Positions 27,854 through 36,997 of a stretch of DNA of 64,000 nt are shown one piece after another. Position 1 is the first letter of the stretch, and each line of letters starts with the position of its first letter. A model generated the notes under the pieces. It was not told where the DNA came from. It made no database searches and was given only the letters and a program-made list of their open reading frames with translations. The translations under genes and the position numbers were made by a program. Where the stretch lies: NCBI RefSeq assembly GCF_900107095.1, contig NZ_FNOR01000006.1:1-64000 (forward strand). The letters run 5' to 3'. Source of the stretch: Collimonas sp. OK242. Lineage in GTDB: Bacteria; Pseudomonadota; Gammaproteobacteria; Burkholderiales; Burkholderiaceae_D.

Positions 27854-29119
27854 ATGAAACATAAAGTTCCCCTCATGAAATCGTCTGTTCCTTCCTTTGA
27901 GATGCGAGGCGGGCCCGCAATGTCTTTAAAGAAGCCTCACCAGACTTTCTGGTCTGGCTATAGCGCTGTTGCATTAATGGTCGCATTGAGTTTGATCTAT
28001 CTGAATTTACCTGTTTACGCATTCGCCTTAAACAAAGCCTTATTGCCGAAATATTTCTATTTCGGGCTCATTCCGATTTTAGTTCCTGTGTTGCTGTTAA
28101 AACCAAAAACCTTCCTGACATATTTAGTCTCCCCCTTTCCTCTCTGGGCATTTGTAGTAATCCTTCTCAATTTCATTCATATTTTAAATCCCTTTAATGA
28201 TAGCAATATGGGGGTGGTTGACTTAGTTAGCACCCGTATTCAAGTGTTCGTCATTGCCATTTTTCTTGGTTATATTTTATCTGTTACACGAACCGAAACA
28301 TATGAGCGTCTGTTTCCAATTCTAGTTGCGTTTATTTCATGCGCGGTCATATTGGATTTTTTTTCTCCCGGAACACTATATCCCGTTGGCACCGAGGGAT
28401 CTGTCTTAGGTCGAGGCGCTGCAACTTTCCTCAATCCGACCAGTGCCGCCGAGGCAATGCTGATTGTTTTTCTGATGGCCTGTACAGTAGTGAGGATGCA
28501 GTATCGGATGCCACTGCTTATGCTGACAGGCATTGGAATCATGGTGACATTTACACGCTCGGGAATTATTGCGTGGATATTTTGCTGGATATTTTTATTA
28601 CTTAAACGCCTCCTTCCCCGCTCAGCCGTTGTCTTTACCTTCGCGCTGCTCATTGCTATTCCACTCCTATATGGCACTTTTGAGAATTATTTGAGCAGTC
28701 GTGAAAATTCAGGCGAATCCATCACTAATATTCAAACGCGATTGGAATTCTTTTTCAATCCGAATCTTCAAGACGATAGCGCCGAAGAACGGGTAAAAGT
28801 ATTGAAGGCGGGCTGGGATCTATTCGTAAAAAATCCTGTTTCCGGCGCAGGAGCTGGCGTAACCAATTTCTGGTTGTATAAGGCTGGTACACACAACCAG
28901 TTGGTCATGCTCGCCGCCGAATATGGCGTTCTCGGTATTGCGCTTTGGGCGTCGTTGGCAATAATTCTGTGGAGGGGAAAATATTTTGAAAACAAGAGTC
29001 TTCAGTTCGCCATATTTTGCCTGTTTATTTTCATGTCGATGTTTACGCACAATATGTTCGACTCGCCGTATTGGCTGGTCACATTTGCACTAATGGCTGG
29101 AAAGAGGAGGCGAGCATAG
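27854..29119 (+). CDS. O-antigen/EPS polymerase-like membrane protein (Wzy/WaaL superfamily)
   Basis: A 421-aa protein with about 11 or 12 hydrophobic helices and a large periplasmic loop (about 275-330) that contains SRENSGESITNIQTRLEFFF and ends VSGAGAGVTNFWLYKAGTHN; a GxG plus HN arrangement there is typical of the O-antigen polymerase/ligase family. Base composition is clearly AT-richer than in its neighbours, as usual for wzy genes. It probably polymerises the flipped repeat units. An internal ATG at codon 23 (MSLKKPHQTF) is an alternative start. A 292-bp gap without a supported gene follows. Confidence 0.8.
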   Translation: MKHKVPLMKSSVPSFEMRGGPAMSLKKPHQTFWSGYSAVALMVALSLIYLNLPVYAFALNKALLPKYFYFGLIPILVPVLLLKPKTFLTYLVSPFPLWAFVVILLNFIHILNPFNDSNMGVVDLVSTRIQVFVIAIFLGYILSVTRTETYERLFPILVAFISCAVILDFFSPGTLYPVGTEGSVLGRGAATFLNPTSAAEAMLIVFLMACTVVRMQYRMPLLMLTGIGIMVTFTRSGIIAWIFCWIFLLLKRLLPRSAVVFTFALLIAIPLLYGTFENYLSSRENSGESITNIQTRLEFFFNPNLQDDSAEERVKVLKAGWDLFVKNPVSGAGAGVTNFWLYKAGTHNQLVMLAAEYGVLGIALWASLAIILWRGKYFENKSLQFAIFCLFIFMSMFTHNMFDSPYWLVTFALMAGKRRRA

Positions 29120-29411
29120 ACAACCGCACGTTGCATCTGCAGAGTGATGATATGGCCCTTGCATCGGCATGATTTCAGTCTTTGATCGGACGGTTATGTG
29201 CAATTCACTTGGTGATATCCGCTGATCGAGATGGCTATTCGAATGAACCGATTCTCGCCACAACAGAATCTTCTGCCGATGATCGGCAAGCGTTATTGCG
29301 TTTCGTTTTAATTGTCCGGTGTAGTCCCGGCGTCAGTAGCTCAGCGTGCTGGACTGAAGGCCTGCGAACGTTTGTTTTCTCAAATTCGACCATAACCAAA
29401 CTCCGTAATCT

Positions 29412-30518
29412 ATGAAAATATTGTTTGCCCTTAGCTCTTTGCATGCCGGCGGCGCGGAGCGTGTGGCCGCCACTCTCACCAATGCATGGGTAGAGCGCGG
29501 TGATGAGGTGACGTTAGTCGCTACTTTCTCAGGCAGAGGAACCTGTTTTTATCCTATATCGGAAAAAGCCAGAATCGTCTTTCTTGCTGACCTTGTGGCC
29601 AGTACAAGAAGATCTTTTATCAATCGTCTTCAACGGCTAGTTGCGTTGCGACGATTGCTGATGAGTGAGCGACCGAATGTCGTCGTGTCATTTCTTCCAG
29701 ATGTCAATGTGGCTTCTGTTATTGCCTCGTTGGGGTTACGGATACCCGTCATAATTTGCGAGAGAACCGATCCGCTTGTCAGCAAAAAAACCATATTTTT
29801 GCAATTGTCGACGTACTTCGCATACCACCACGCTCGCATGCTTAGCGTTCAGACGCAGGCGGTTGCAACGCGAATGCACTCAGCTTTTCCACGATTGAAG
29901 CAATTGCGAGTTGTCCCCAATCCCATACCAGAGGAACTGCAAAAGCATCCGCTTTCATTACCGCCACGTGAACGACGACGCCTTGTAGCCGCAGGCCGCT
30001 TGACTGAAGACAAACAGTTCGATTTGCTGATAGCTGTATTTTCGACGCTGGCTCCGCAATGGCATAAATGGGATCTTGTCATTTATGGCGAAGGGCAATT
30101 GCACCAGCAATTGGAGCGCCAGATTCAAACTCTCGGCATGACAGGAAGAGTGACGCTTGCCGGCGTCAGAAAAACGCTTTGGGAGGAAATGGCTCGGTCA
30201 GATGTTTTTGTCATGACATCACGGCTGGAAGGGTTTCCAAATGTTCTGCTTGAGGCCATGGCGTTGGGCTTGCCCTGCGTGGTCTTTGATTGCCCGAGCG
30301 GCCCCAATGAAATTACTTGTAACGGCGAAGACGCGATGCTTGTGACATTAAATGATCTGCAAGGTTTGACCGCAGCACTTGCGACAGTGATGGGCGATGC
30401 GCCGTTGAGGATTGCATTGGGTAGCCGAGCCAGAGAGTCGGTCGTAAGACGATTTAGCCTGGCGACAGTTCTTAATAAATGGGATGAACTATTTAAAGAG
30501 ATTGGAGCGATCGCTTGA
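29412..30518 (+). CDS. GT4 glycosyltransferase
   Basis: A 368-aa GT-B transferase. It starts ILFALSSLHAGGAERVAATL and has RLVAAGRLTEDKQFDLLIAV (about 195), LVIYGEG (about 222) and the E-x7-E motif SRLEGFPNVLLEAMALG (about 272). It is similar in architecture to the transferase at 26715, so the two may be ancient paralogues adding related sugars. The next transferase starts in its stop codon (TTGA). Confidence 0.85.
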   Translation: MKILFALSSLHAGGAERVAATLTNAWVERGDEVTLVATFSGRGTCFYPISEKARIVFLADLVASTRRSFINRLQRLVALRRLLMSERPNVVVSFLPDVNVASVIASLGLRIPVIICERTDPLVSKKTIFLQLSTYFAYHHARMLSVQTQAVATRMHSAFPRLKQLRVVPNPIPEELQKHPLSLPPRERRRLVAAGRLTEDKQFDLLIAVFSTLAPQWHKWDLVIYGEGQLHQQLERQIQTLGMTGRVTLAGVRKTLWEEMARSDVFVMTSRLEGFPNVLLEAMALGLPCVVFDCPSGPNEITCNGEDAMLVTLNDLQGLTAALATVMGDAPLRIALGSRARESVVRRFSLATVLNKWDELFKEIGAIA

Positions 30519-31654
30519 ACATCGTTCACGTCATTGTCGGCCTCAACGTCGGCGGCGCAGAGTTCATGCTCAAACGCCTGATCGAATCGCATCAAGGTGA
30601 TACCGCATATCGACATACGGTCATTTCGCTCACCGACATCGGCAAGGTCGGGCAACAACTTCAAAGTCTCGGCGTTGAAGTGCAAGCACTGTATATGCAT
30701 TCCGTTCTGGATATCCCGCGTGTGCTGTGGCAGCTCGTACGCTTGATACGCGGGTCGGACCCCGTGCTCGTTCAGACCTGGATGTATCATGCCGATCTGT
30801 TGGGTGGTTTGGCTGCACGTATTGCGGGCAACAGGAATGTCATCTGGGGCATACGCACCACGGATGTGCAAGCCGCCGGGACACGCGCCACGACAATGGT
30901 AAGGCTGGCGTGTGCTTGCTTATCCCGATGGGTGCCGCACACCATCGTGTGCGCAGCCGACGCTTCGCGCCGAGCACATGTGGCAGTGGGTTACGATGCG
31001 ACGCGCATGGTGATAGTGCCGAATGGCTTTGATCTATCACGTTTGGTGGCGACGGCGGGCCAGAGCGCCATGTTGCGGGCACGGTATCGAATCGCTGCAA
31101 CTGAGATCGTGATCGGCGTCATAGGATGGTTCAATCCAGCCAAGGATCACAAAAATTTTGTGCGCGCGGCGGGCCTGGTGGCGCAGCAATACCCACATGC
31201 GCGCTTTTTAATGGTTGGCCGCGGTTTGGATGCGAGCAATGCGGAGCTCGCATGCGAAATTGCGCAAACAGGTCATGCCGATCGCTTTGTGTTGTTAGCC
31301 GAACGAGCCGACGTGCCGGTATGCCTGGCGGCCATGGATATCTTCTGTCTCTCTTCTCGTACCGAAGGTTTTCCTAATGTGGTGGGCGAAGCTATGGCGA
31401 TGGGCGTACCGTGCGTGGTGACCGATGTCGGTGATTCAGCCATGCTCATAGCGGACACCGGGATAGTCGTACCGAAAGAAGATCCGATACGCCTTGCTCG
31501 CGGACTGGGGCGCCTGCTGGCGATGGGACCCGATTCGCGCCGGCGGTTGGGGCAGGAAGCCCGCGAACGGATTCATGCAAAGTTCACCATTGAGCTCGCT
31601 AGAACGCGCTTTGAGGATATCTATCAACGTGTAGCAGGAAAAGGGGAGCGATGA
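30515..31654 (+). CDS. GT4 glycosyltransferase
   Basis: A 379-aa GT-B transferase with a TTG start overlapping the previous stop. Start segment NIVHVIVGLNVGGAEFMLKR, middle VIGVIGWFNPAKDHKNFVRA (about 193) and E-x7-E motif SRTEGFPNVVGEAMAMG (about 285). Its GC content is higher than that of the preceding Wzy gene. The last codons overlap the AsnB start, so it is translationally coupled to both neighbours. Confidence 0.85.
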   Translation: MNIVHVIVGLNVGGAEFMLKRLIESHQGDTAYRHTVISLTDIGKVGQQLQSLGVEVQALYMHSVLDIPRVLWQLVRLIRGSDPVLVQTWMYHADLLGGLAARIAGNRNVIWGIRTTDVQAAGTRATTMVRLACACLSRWVPHTIVCAADASRRAHVAVGYDATRMVIVPNGFDLSRLVATAGQSAMLRARYRIAATEIVIGVIGWFNPAKDHKNFVRAAGLVAQQYPHARFLMVGRGLDASNAELACEIAQTGHADRFVLLAERADVPVCLAAMDIFCLSSRTEGFPNVVGEAMAMGVPCVVTDVGDSAMLIADTGIVVPKEDPIRLARGLGRLLAMGPDSRRRLGQEARERIHAKFTIELARTRFEDIYQRVAGKGER

Positions 31655-33618
31655 TGTGTGGATTTGTGGGTTTTTTTGGCGGTGCTGCCGCGCATGGCCA
31701 GGCGGGCGATGAAGCCATGCTCAAGCGCATGGCAGGAACGATTGTCAGTAGAGGGCCTGATGACGCGGGTTATTGGTCTGATACGGATCGTCGGATCGGG
31801 CTGGGTCATCGCCGGTTATCGATTATCGACCCTTCCTCGGCCGGACATCAGCCAATGCAGTCCGCCAGCAACCGGTATGCGATCGTCTTTAATGGCGAAA
31901 TTTATAATCACCTATTATTGCGTCAGGCATTGGAGATTGCTGGACAGGCGCCGACATGGCGCGGCCATTCGGATACAGAAACACTGCTTGCCGGTTTCGA
32001 TGCGTGGGGCATCCAGGGTACGGTGGTGCGTGCGATCGGCATGTTTGCTTTTGCGGTATGGGACATGCAAGCCGGAAGGCTGTTGCTCGGGCGAGATCGC
32101 ATTGGCGAGAAACCACTCTATTACGGTTGGCAGGGGAGGGGCAATGACGCAGTATTTTTGTTTGGTTCTGAACTGAAGGCGTTGCGTGTCCATCCTGCTT
32201 TTGAAAACACGATCAATAGAGGGGCGCTGAGCCTGCAGCTACGGCATAACTATATTCCTGCACCGTATTCCATTTACGATGGTATTGCCAAGTTACCGTC
32301 AGGCAGCCTTCTTGTCGTATCGCTGCAGCAGCCAGAGCCGAAAGTGTGGTCGTATTGGTCTGGCGTGCAAATGGCAGAATCTGGCGTGGCCAACCCCTTT
32401 ACCGGAAGTGCTGACCAGGCAGTCGATATGCTTGAGGATTTGCTCAGGGATGCGGTACGCCAGCAGATGGTAGCGGACGTTCCGCTCGGGGCGTTCCTGT
32501 CCGGCGGGGTGGATTCCTCTACCGTGGTGGCGTTGATGCAGATGCAGTCTTCGCGTCCCGTGAAAACATTCACGATCGGATTTCATGAAGATGAATATAA
32601 CGAGGCAGTACATGCCAAGGCCGTGGCCAAGCATTTGGGCACTGAACATACGGAGCTGTATGTCACCGCCGAACAGGCCATGGCCGTGATCCCGCGCTTG
32701 CCGACACTGTATGACGAGCCATTTTCCGATTCCTCCCAGATTCCCACTTTTTTGGTGTCGCAACTCGCCAAGCAGCATGTAACGGTGTCGCTCTCTGGCG
32801 ATGCGGGCGATGAGCTATTTTGTGGGTACAACCGATATCATCTGACGGCAAGTCATTGGAACAAGGTGGCCTCTGCGCCTATGGCATTGCGCAGAATGGC
32901 AGCCAAGGTGCTGACGAGCATTTCGCCACAGTCATGGAACAGGATGGCGGGCGTTGTCAACGGCCTGTTACCGCGCTCTTTACCGTTCGCCAATATGGGT
33001 GACAAGGTGCACAGGGGTGCGGGTGCATTGGCAAGCAAGTCGTTGGATGCACTGTACCTGAATCTGGTTTCGCATTGGCATGACCCAGCATCGGTAGTGA
33101 TCTGCGGATACGAACCATCTACCCTATTGGCTGGCGAGACACCGCATCTTGCCGGGCTGGATGATATCCAACGCATGATGGCGCTAGATATGCTCACCTA
33201 CCTGCCTGACGATATCTTGACCAAGGTGGATCGGGCGGCAATGGGCGTTTCTTTGGAAACGCGCGTGCCATTTCTGGACCACCGGGTAGTAGAGCTCGCA
33301 TGGAGCTTGCCGCAGTCGATGAAATTGCGTGACGGACAGACCAAGTGGGCGCTGCGCCAGGTGTTGTACCGGCATGTGCCAAAAGCCCTGATTGAGCGGC
33401 CCAAGATGGGATTTGGCGTTCCTATCGGCGCTTGGCTGCGCGGGCCATTGCGGGATTGGGCAGAGTCCTTGCTGGATGAAGCACGATTGCGAAATGAAGG
33501 TTTTTTCCATCCGCCGCAGATAAGGTCGAAATGGAAAGAGCATCTCTCTGGTGAGCGCAATTGGCAATATCAGCTGTGGGATGTGTTGATGTTTCAGGCT
33601 TGGCTGGAAAAACAATAA
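31654..33618 (+). CDS. asnB: AsnB-type glutamine-dependent amidotransferase of the EPS locus
   Basis: A 654-aa protein with an N-terminal class II glutaminase domain and a C-terminal asparagine-synthase ATP-pyrophosphatase domain. The second ATG of the ATGATG pair is chosen because the nucleophilic Cys must follow the initiator Met (MCGFVGFFGG). The PP-loop LSGGVDSSTV lies at about 282 and the SLSGDAGDELFCGYNRY segment at about 378. In polysaccharide loci such proteins (WbpS, WbtH) convert uronic acids to uronamides. With UDP-HexNAcA made by the TviB/TviC pair here, the polymer probably carries amidated hexosaminuronic acid. Housekeeping asparagine synthesis is an alternative but fits the context less well. 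Confidence 0.88.
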   Translation: MCGFVGFFGGAAAHGQAGDEAMLKRMAGTIVSRGPDDAGYWSDTDRRIGLGHRRLSIIDPSSAGHQPMQSASNRYAIVFNGEIYNHLLLRQALEIAGQAPTWRGHSDTETLLAGFDAWGIQGTVVRAIGMFAFAVWDMQAGRLLLGRDRIGEKPLYYGWQGRGNDAVFLFGSELKALRVHPAFENTINRGALSLQLRHNYIPAPYSIYDGIAKLPSGSLLVVSLQQPEPKVWSYWSGVQMAESGVANPFTGSADQAVDMLEDLLRDAVRQQMVADVPLGAFLSGGVDSSTVVALMQMQSSRPVKTFTIGFHEDEYNEAVHAKAVAKHLGTEHTELYVTAEQAMAVIPRLPTLYDEPFSDSSQIPTFLVSQLAKQHVTVSLSGDAGDELFCGYNRYHLTASHWNKVASAPMALRRMAAKVLTSISPQSWNRMAGVVNGLLPRSLPFANMGDKVHRGAGALASKSLDALYLNLVSHWHDPASVVICGYEPSTLLAGETPHLAGLDDIQRMMALDMLTYLPDDILTKVDRAAMGVSLETRVPFLDHRVVELAWSLPQSMKLRDGQTKWALRQVLYRHVPKALIERPKMGFGVPIGAWLRGPLRDWAESLLDEARLRNEGFFHPPQIRSKWKEHLSGERNWQYQLWDVLMFQAWLEKQ

Positions 33619-34781
33619 TGAAGAAAAAAATTGTTTTCGTTATCAACCATGCGGCCTTTTTTGTATCTCATCGATTACCTTTGGCGATAGCAGCTCGCAA
33701 GGCCGGATGGGACGTGCATCTGCTGATTGGCCAGCCTGGCAGCGACATTATGGAGCCTTTGGCTGAGGCAGAACTCAATCGTCTGGGCGTGCCCTATACG
33801 CGCTTAAGCTTTCGTACGGTTGGATTAAATCCCATATGGGAGTTAATCGGCATGCTTCAGTTGCTGTGGCACGTAGCGCGAATGAAACCATCGATTGTTC
33901 ATACAGCTTCTCCTAAGGGGGGGCTGTATGGCGGTTTAGCCAGCCGTCTCTTGCAGGTGCCGTGTCTTGTGGTTGCTATCTCTGGCATGGGCTTTCTGTT
34001 TACTGGTCATACAGACGGACTTAAGGGCATGCTGAAGCGTTTGTACAGCGCGTTGCTAGCCTGGGTGTGCAGGCATCCCAACATGACGATTATTGTTCAG
34101 AATCAGGACGACAAACAGGCGTTGCTGCAATCCGGCACGGCGCGTCCAAGCGACGTGATACTTATCCCGGGGTCAGGAGTCTATCTTTCCGAATACTCAA
34201 CTGCTCGAACCAACGATTCGCAACGTCTCATTGTGCTACCCGCCAGACTGTTACGCGACAAGGGAGTTGAAGAATTCGTGACGGCAGCGAAGATGATCAA
34301 GGAGAAGGGGAGCGATTGGCGATTTGCTTTGGTTGGAACCGCGGATTATGCGAATCCGTCGTCGATCTCCGAGGCTCAGATCAAGGCATGGACCGATTCT
34401 GGATTTGTCGAGTGGTGGGGGCATCGGAAGGACATGCCGGCTGTTTATGCTCAAGCAGACATTGTGTGCTTGCCGTCATATCGTGAAGGCATGCCTAAGT
34501 GTCTGTTGGAAGCAGCCGCAGCGGGATGCGCGGTGGTGACTTCGGATGTGACTGGCTGCCGGGAAGCCGTCATTCCCGGAGAAACGGGAGATCTGGTTCC
34601 CGCTCGTGAAGCCGCCGCATTGGCATCCGCACTGTCCAAATTAATTGCCGAACCGGACCGCTGTCATCGTTACGGTACAGCAGGACGCGCCTTAGCCGTT
34701 GCGCGCTTCGATATAGATGCCGTGCTGGAAACCACGCTGAATACCTATGACAAGCTGTTGGCAGGCGCCGCAGTCCGATAG
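33618..34781 (+). CDS. GT4 glycosyltransferase (PglA/WbpH-like)
   Basis: A 387-aa transferase whose ATG shares a base with the AsnB stop (TAATG). The start IVFVINHAAFFVSHRLPLAI and the segment PSIVHTASPKGGLYGGLASR (about 92) are typical of the PglA-like group that adds HexNAc residues. The donor domain has VLPARLLRDKGVEEFV (about 205) and SYREGMPKCLLEAAAAG (about 290). It is the last gene of a tightly overlapping run from the GT at 29412, and an IS remnant follows. Confidence 0.85.
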   Translation: MKKKIVFVINHAAFFVSHRLPLAIAARKAGWDVHLLIGQPGSDIMEPLAEAELNRLGVPYTRLSFRTVGLNPIWELIGMLQLLWHVARMKPSIVHTASPKGGLYGGLASRLLQVPCLVVAISGMGFLFTGHTDGLKGMLKRLYSALLAWVCRHPNMTIIVQNQDDKQALLQSGTARPSDVILIPGSGVYLSEYSTARTNDSQRLIVLPARLLRDKGVEEFVTAAKMIKEKGSDWRFALVGTADYANPSSISEAQIKAWTDSGFVEWWGHRKDMPAVYAQADIVCLPSYREGMPKCLLEAAAAGCAVVTSDVTGCREAVIPGETGDLVPAREAAALASALSKLIAEPDRCHRYGTAGRALAVARFDIDAVLETTLNTYDKLLAGAAVR

Positions 34782-34808
34782 GGGGCAGTCAAAAATAATC
34801 GGGCGCTG

Positions 34809-35048
34809 TCAGCGATAACCTCCTTCTGCATCGGCTTGAGCTAAGCGAAGATGAAACGGTAATCCCCCCATTTTTAGAGCGGACGGATTCAACCAGTCCG
34901 CGACACGCTCGTTATCTTCCGATAGCTTTGCCTTGTAGTGATAACAGGTCTGGCTGATCGCGAAAGTCGCACATGCGCTGCTGACGCTGATGCCATGCGC
35001 TTGGACTGCCGCTTGTGCCATCTCACGTCGGTGAGATGGCTTCACCAT
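34809..35048 (-). pseudogene. IS3-family OrfB transposase, truncated
   Basis: The frame begins MVKPSHRREMAQAAVQAHGI and continues SVSSACATFAISQTCYHYKA to ADWL at about residue 52, matching the N-terminal HTH part of IS3-group OrfB. It then switches to unrelated residues and stops after 79 aa, so the whole DDE catalytic domain is missing. Its ATG overlaps the end of OrfA at an A8 run (35048-35055), the usual programmed -1 frameshift arrangement. This is a dead insertion-sequence end within the EPS locus. Confidence 0.85.
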
Positions 35049-35308
35049 TTTTTTTGCATCGCCTCCGAAATGATCTCGGCCTTCAGCTTCTCTCCGGCGT
35101 ACATCTTCTTGAGTCGACGGTTCTCGTCCTCCAACTCCTTCATCCGCGTCATCATCGATGCGTCCATGCCGCCGTATTTGCTACGCCACTTGTAGAACGA
35201 GGCCGAACTCATCCCGTGTTCGCGGCAGAGCTCCGGCACCGGCGTGCCGGTCTCGGCCTGCTTCAAGATGTTGATGATCTGACTTTCGGTAAGGCGTGAT
35301 GTCTTCAT
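35042..35308 (-). mobile_element. IS3-family OrfA (remnant insertion sequence)
   Basis: An 88-aa OrfA from the ATG at 35308: MKTSRLTESQIINILKQAET, then the HTH VPELCREHGMSSASFYKWRS, and a leucine-zipper-like segment MKELEDENRRLKKMYAGEKL. OrfA looks intact, whereas OrfB is truncated, so the element cannot move by itself. It points against the EPS genes and separates the GT4 run from the 35454 and 36998 genes. Confidence 0.88.
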
Positions 35309-35453
35309 ATAGAACTTCCTCAAAATCGCATTTAAGAAAATTCTACTTTCAACTGATGTTTTTTTTGTGAGGGGATTGCCAAACCTTCGATGGACTTTCC
35401 GTCCGAGTGTGAGTTCCGCAGTAATTCATTCTTTTTAATCGATGGAGGATGTA

Positions 35454-36821
35454 GTGAAAATCTTAAACAATAAGCGACTGATCCTGGTGGAGCTGAACGA
35501 AGTGAATCTTGAATTTGCTCGAGTCTACGCCGAACGCAAGCCCCTCATTCATCTACAGCGTGTGATTAAAGGCTTCCGGCGCACCAGTTCAGAAATGGAC
35601 TACGAAAAATTGGAGCCCTGGATACAATGGGTGTCCGTCCATACCGGCAAAGTCGCTGCGGACCATCGCATCGTTCGCTTGGGAGATATCGTCGGCTGCG
35701 GAATTCCGCAGTTGTTTGAAGTGGTTGAGGCAGCTGGATATACGGTCGGCGTTATATCTGCGATGAACGCCGAAAACCGCTTGCAATCGCCCGCGTATTT
35801 CATTCCCGACCCTTGGACTGCCACGCCATCCGATGGATCTTTTTGGAGCACAGCCATAGGTGACGCTGTATCGCAAGCCGTCAACGATAATTCAAGCGTG
35901 CGATTGAGCGCCAAGAGCATATTGGCTCTTCTTGGAGGTTTAATTCGGTTTGCCCGGCCTCGCAACTATTCCTATTATTTTCGTCTCGCTCTGTTCAGTC
36001 ACGGCAGGCCCTGGCGCAAAGCGTTATTCCTGGATCTATTCCTTCACGACCTTCATCTGCGGATGTTTCTTGGAAAACGACCTAATTTCTCAACAATTTT
36101 CTTAAACGCAGGCGCTTTCATCCAGCACCATTATCTCTTTAACGCGCGTGACGCTGTCAAGGGCAATCTCCGAAACCCCAGCTGGTATGTCCATGCGGAT
36201 CAGGATCCCTTCGAAGAAATGCTGGAGGTTTATGACCGTATCCTGGGCGACTACATGGCGATGAAAGATGCGGACCTGATTATCGCCACCGGCCTTACGC
36301 AGAAACCGTATGACAGAGTGAAGTATTACTGGCGCTTGCGGGATCATGTCGCCTTCATGGCGCATATTGGCGTGAACTGTCGCGCGGTTCATCCACGCAT
36401 GACGCGGGATTTCATGATTGAATTCGATTCCGCCGAGGCGGCTAGATATGGAGCCCAGCAATTGGAAGCAATAATTTGTGAGGCCGACGGAAAAGCGATT
36501 TTTGGCGTAATCGATAATCGCGGCTCAAGCCTTTTCGTGACTCTTACATACGCCGCAGAAATTGAGAGCGAATTGTTCGTTAAAAATGGCGATAGACGCT
36601 TCGACCTAAAGCCGCATGTTGTTTTCGTCGCCATAAAAAACGGTATGCATGACGGCAAGGGATTCGTCTATTACAAGGGAAGAGTAGCGGATTACGCTGC
36701 GAAAGATGGACTCCACGTCAAAGAATTATATAAGGTGGTGTTAAAGTATTTCGGATTAGGCATTCCAGTCAATGCTACGCCGGTTCGAGATTCGGAAGCA
36801 GAAACTGATATGCATGTTTAA
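35454..36821 (+). CDS. Possible alkaline-phosphatase-superfamily protein of the EPS locus
   Basis: A 455-aa protein. The GTG at 35454 is preferred because GGAGG lies 5 nt before it; the ATG at 35442 would overlap that site. It starts KRLILVELNEVNLEFARVYA and has WIQWVSVHTGK (about 60) and ADLIIATGLTQKP (about 275), reminiscent of the metal-binding core of phosphodiesterase or nucleotide-pyrophosphatase folds, with the usual catalytic Thr/Ser region altered. There is no signal peptide. Late position in the locus suggests polymer modification, for example phosphate or phospho-substituent handling. The family assignment is tentative. Confidence 0.5.
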   Translation: MKILNNKRLILVELNEVNLEFARVYAERKPLIHLQRVIKGFRRTSSEMDYEKLEPWIQWVSVHTGKVAADHRIVRLGDIVGCGIPQLFEVVEAAGYTVGVISAMNAENRLQSPAYFIPDPWTATPSDGSFWSTAIGDAVSQAVNDNSSVRLSAKSILALLGGLIRFARPRNYSYYFRLALFSHGRPWRKALFLDLFLHDLHLRMFLGKRPNFSTIFLNAGAFIQHHYLFNARDAVKGNLRNPSWYVHADQDPFEEMLEVYDRILGDYMAMKDADLIIATGLTQKPYDRVKYYWRLRDHVAFMAHIGVNCRAVHPRMTRDFMIEFDSAEAARYGAQQLEAIICEADGKAIFGVIDNRGSSLFVTLTYAAEIESELFVKNGDRRFDLKPHVVFVAIKNGMHDGKGFVYYKGRVADYAAKDGLHVKELYKVVLKYFGLGIPVNATPVRDSEAETDMHV

Positions 36822-36997
36822 CAGGGAACCTGACCGTTCGCATTGCTAATGCGAGAAGAAGATTTAGAACGGATTGTAGTGCGACACAGATTTTTAACTC
36901 GACGTACCTGCACGTCGAACCGAATGAAATGATGTGCGATGGACCGTTCATGACCGCGGAATATGAACATGACATCGCAATTGAAAAGGCATGCATC

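Noticed and set aside
35519-35526. Reverse-strand TAGACTCG within the 35454 gene
   Set aside because: Inside coding sequence with no other part of the module at the right distance.
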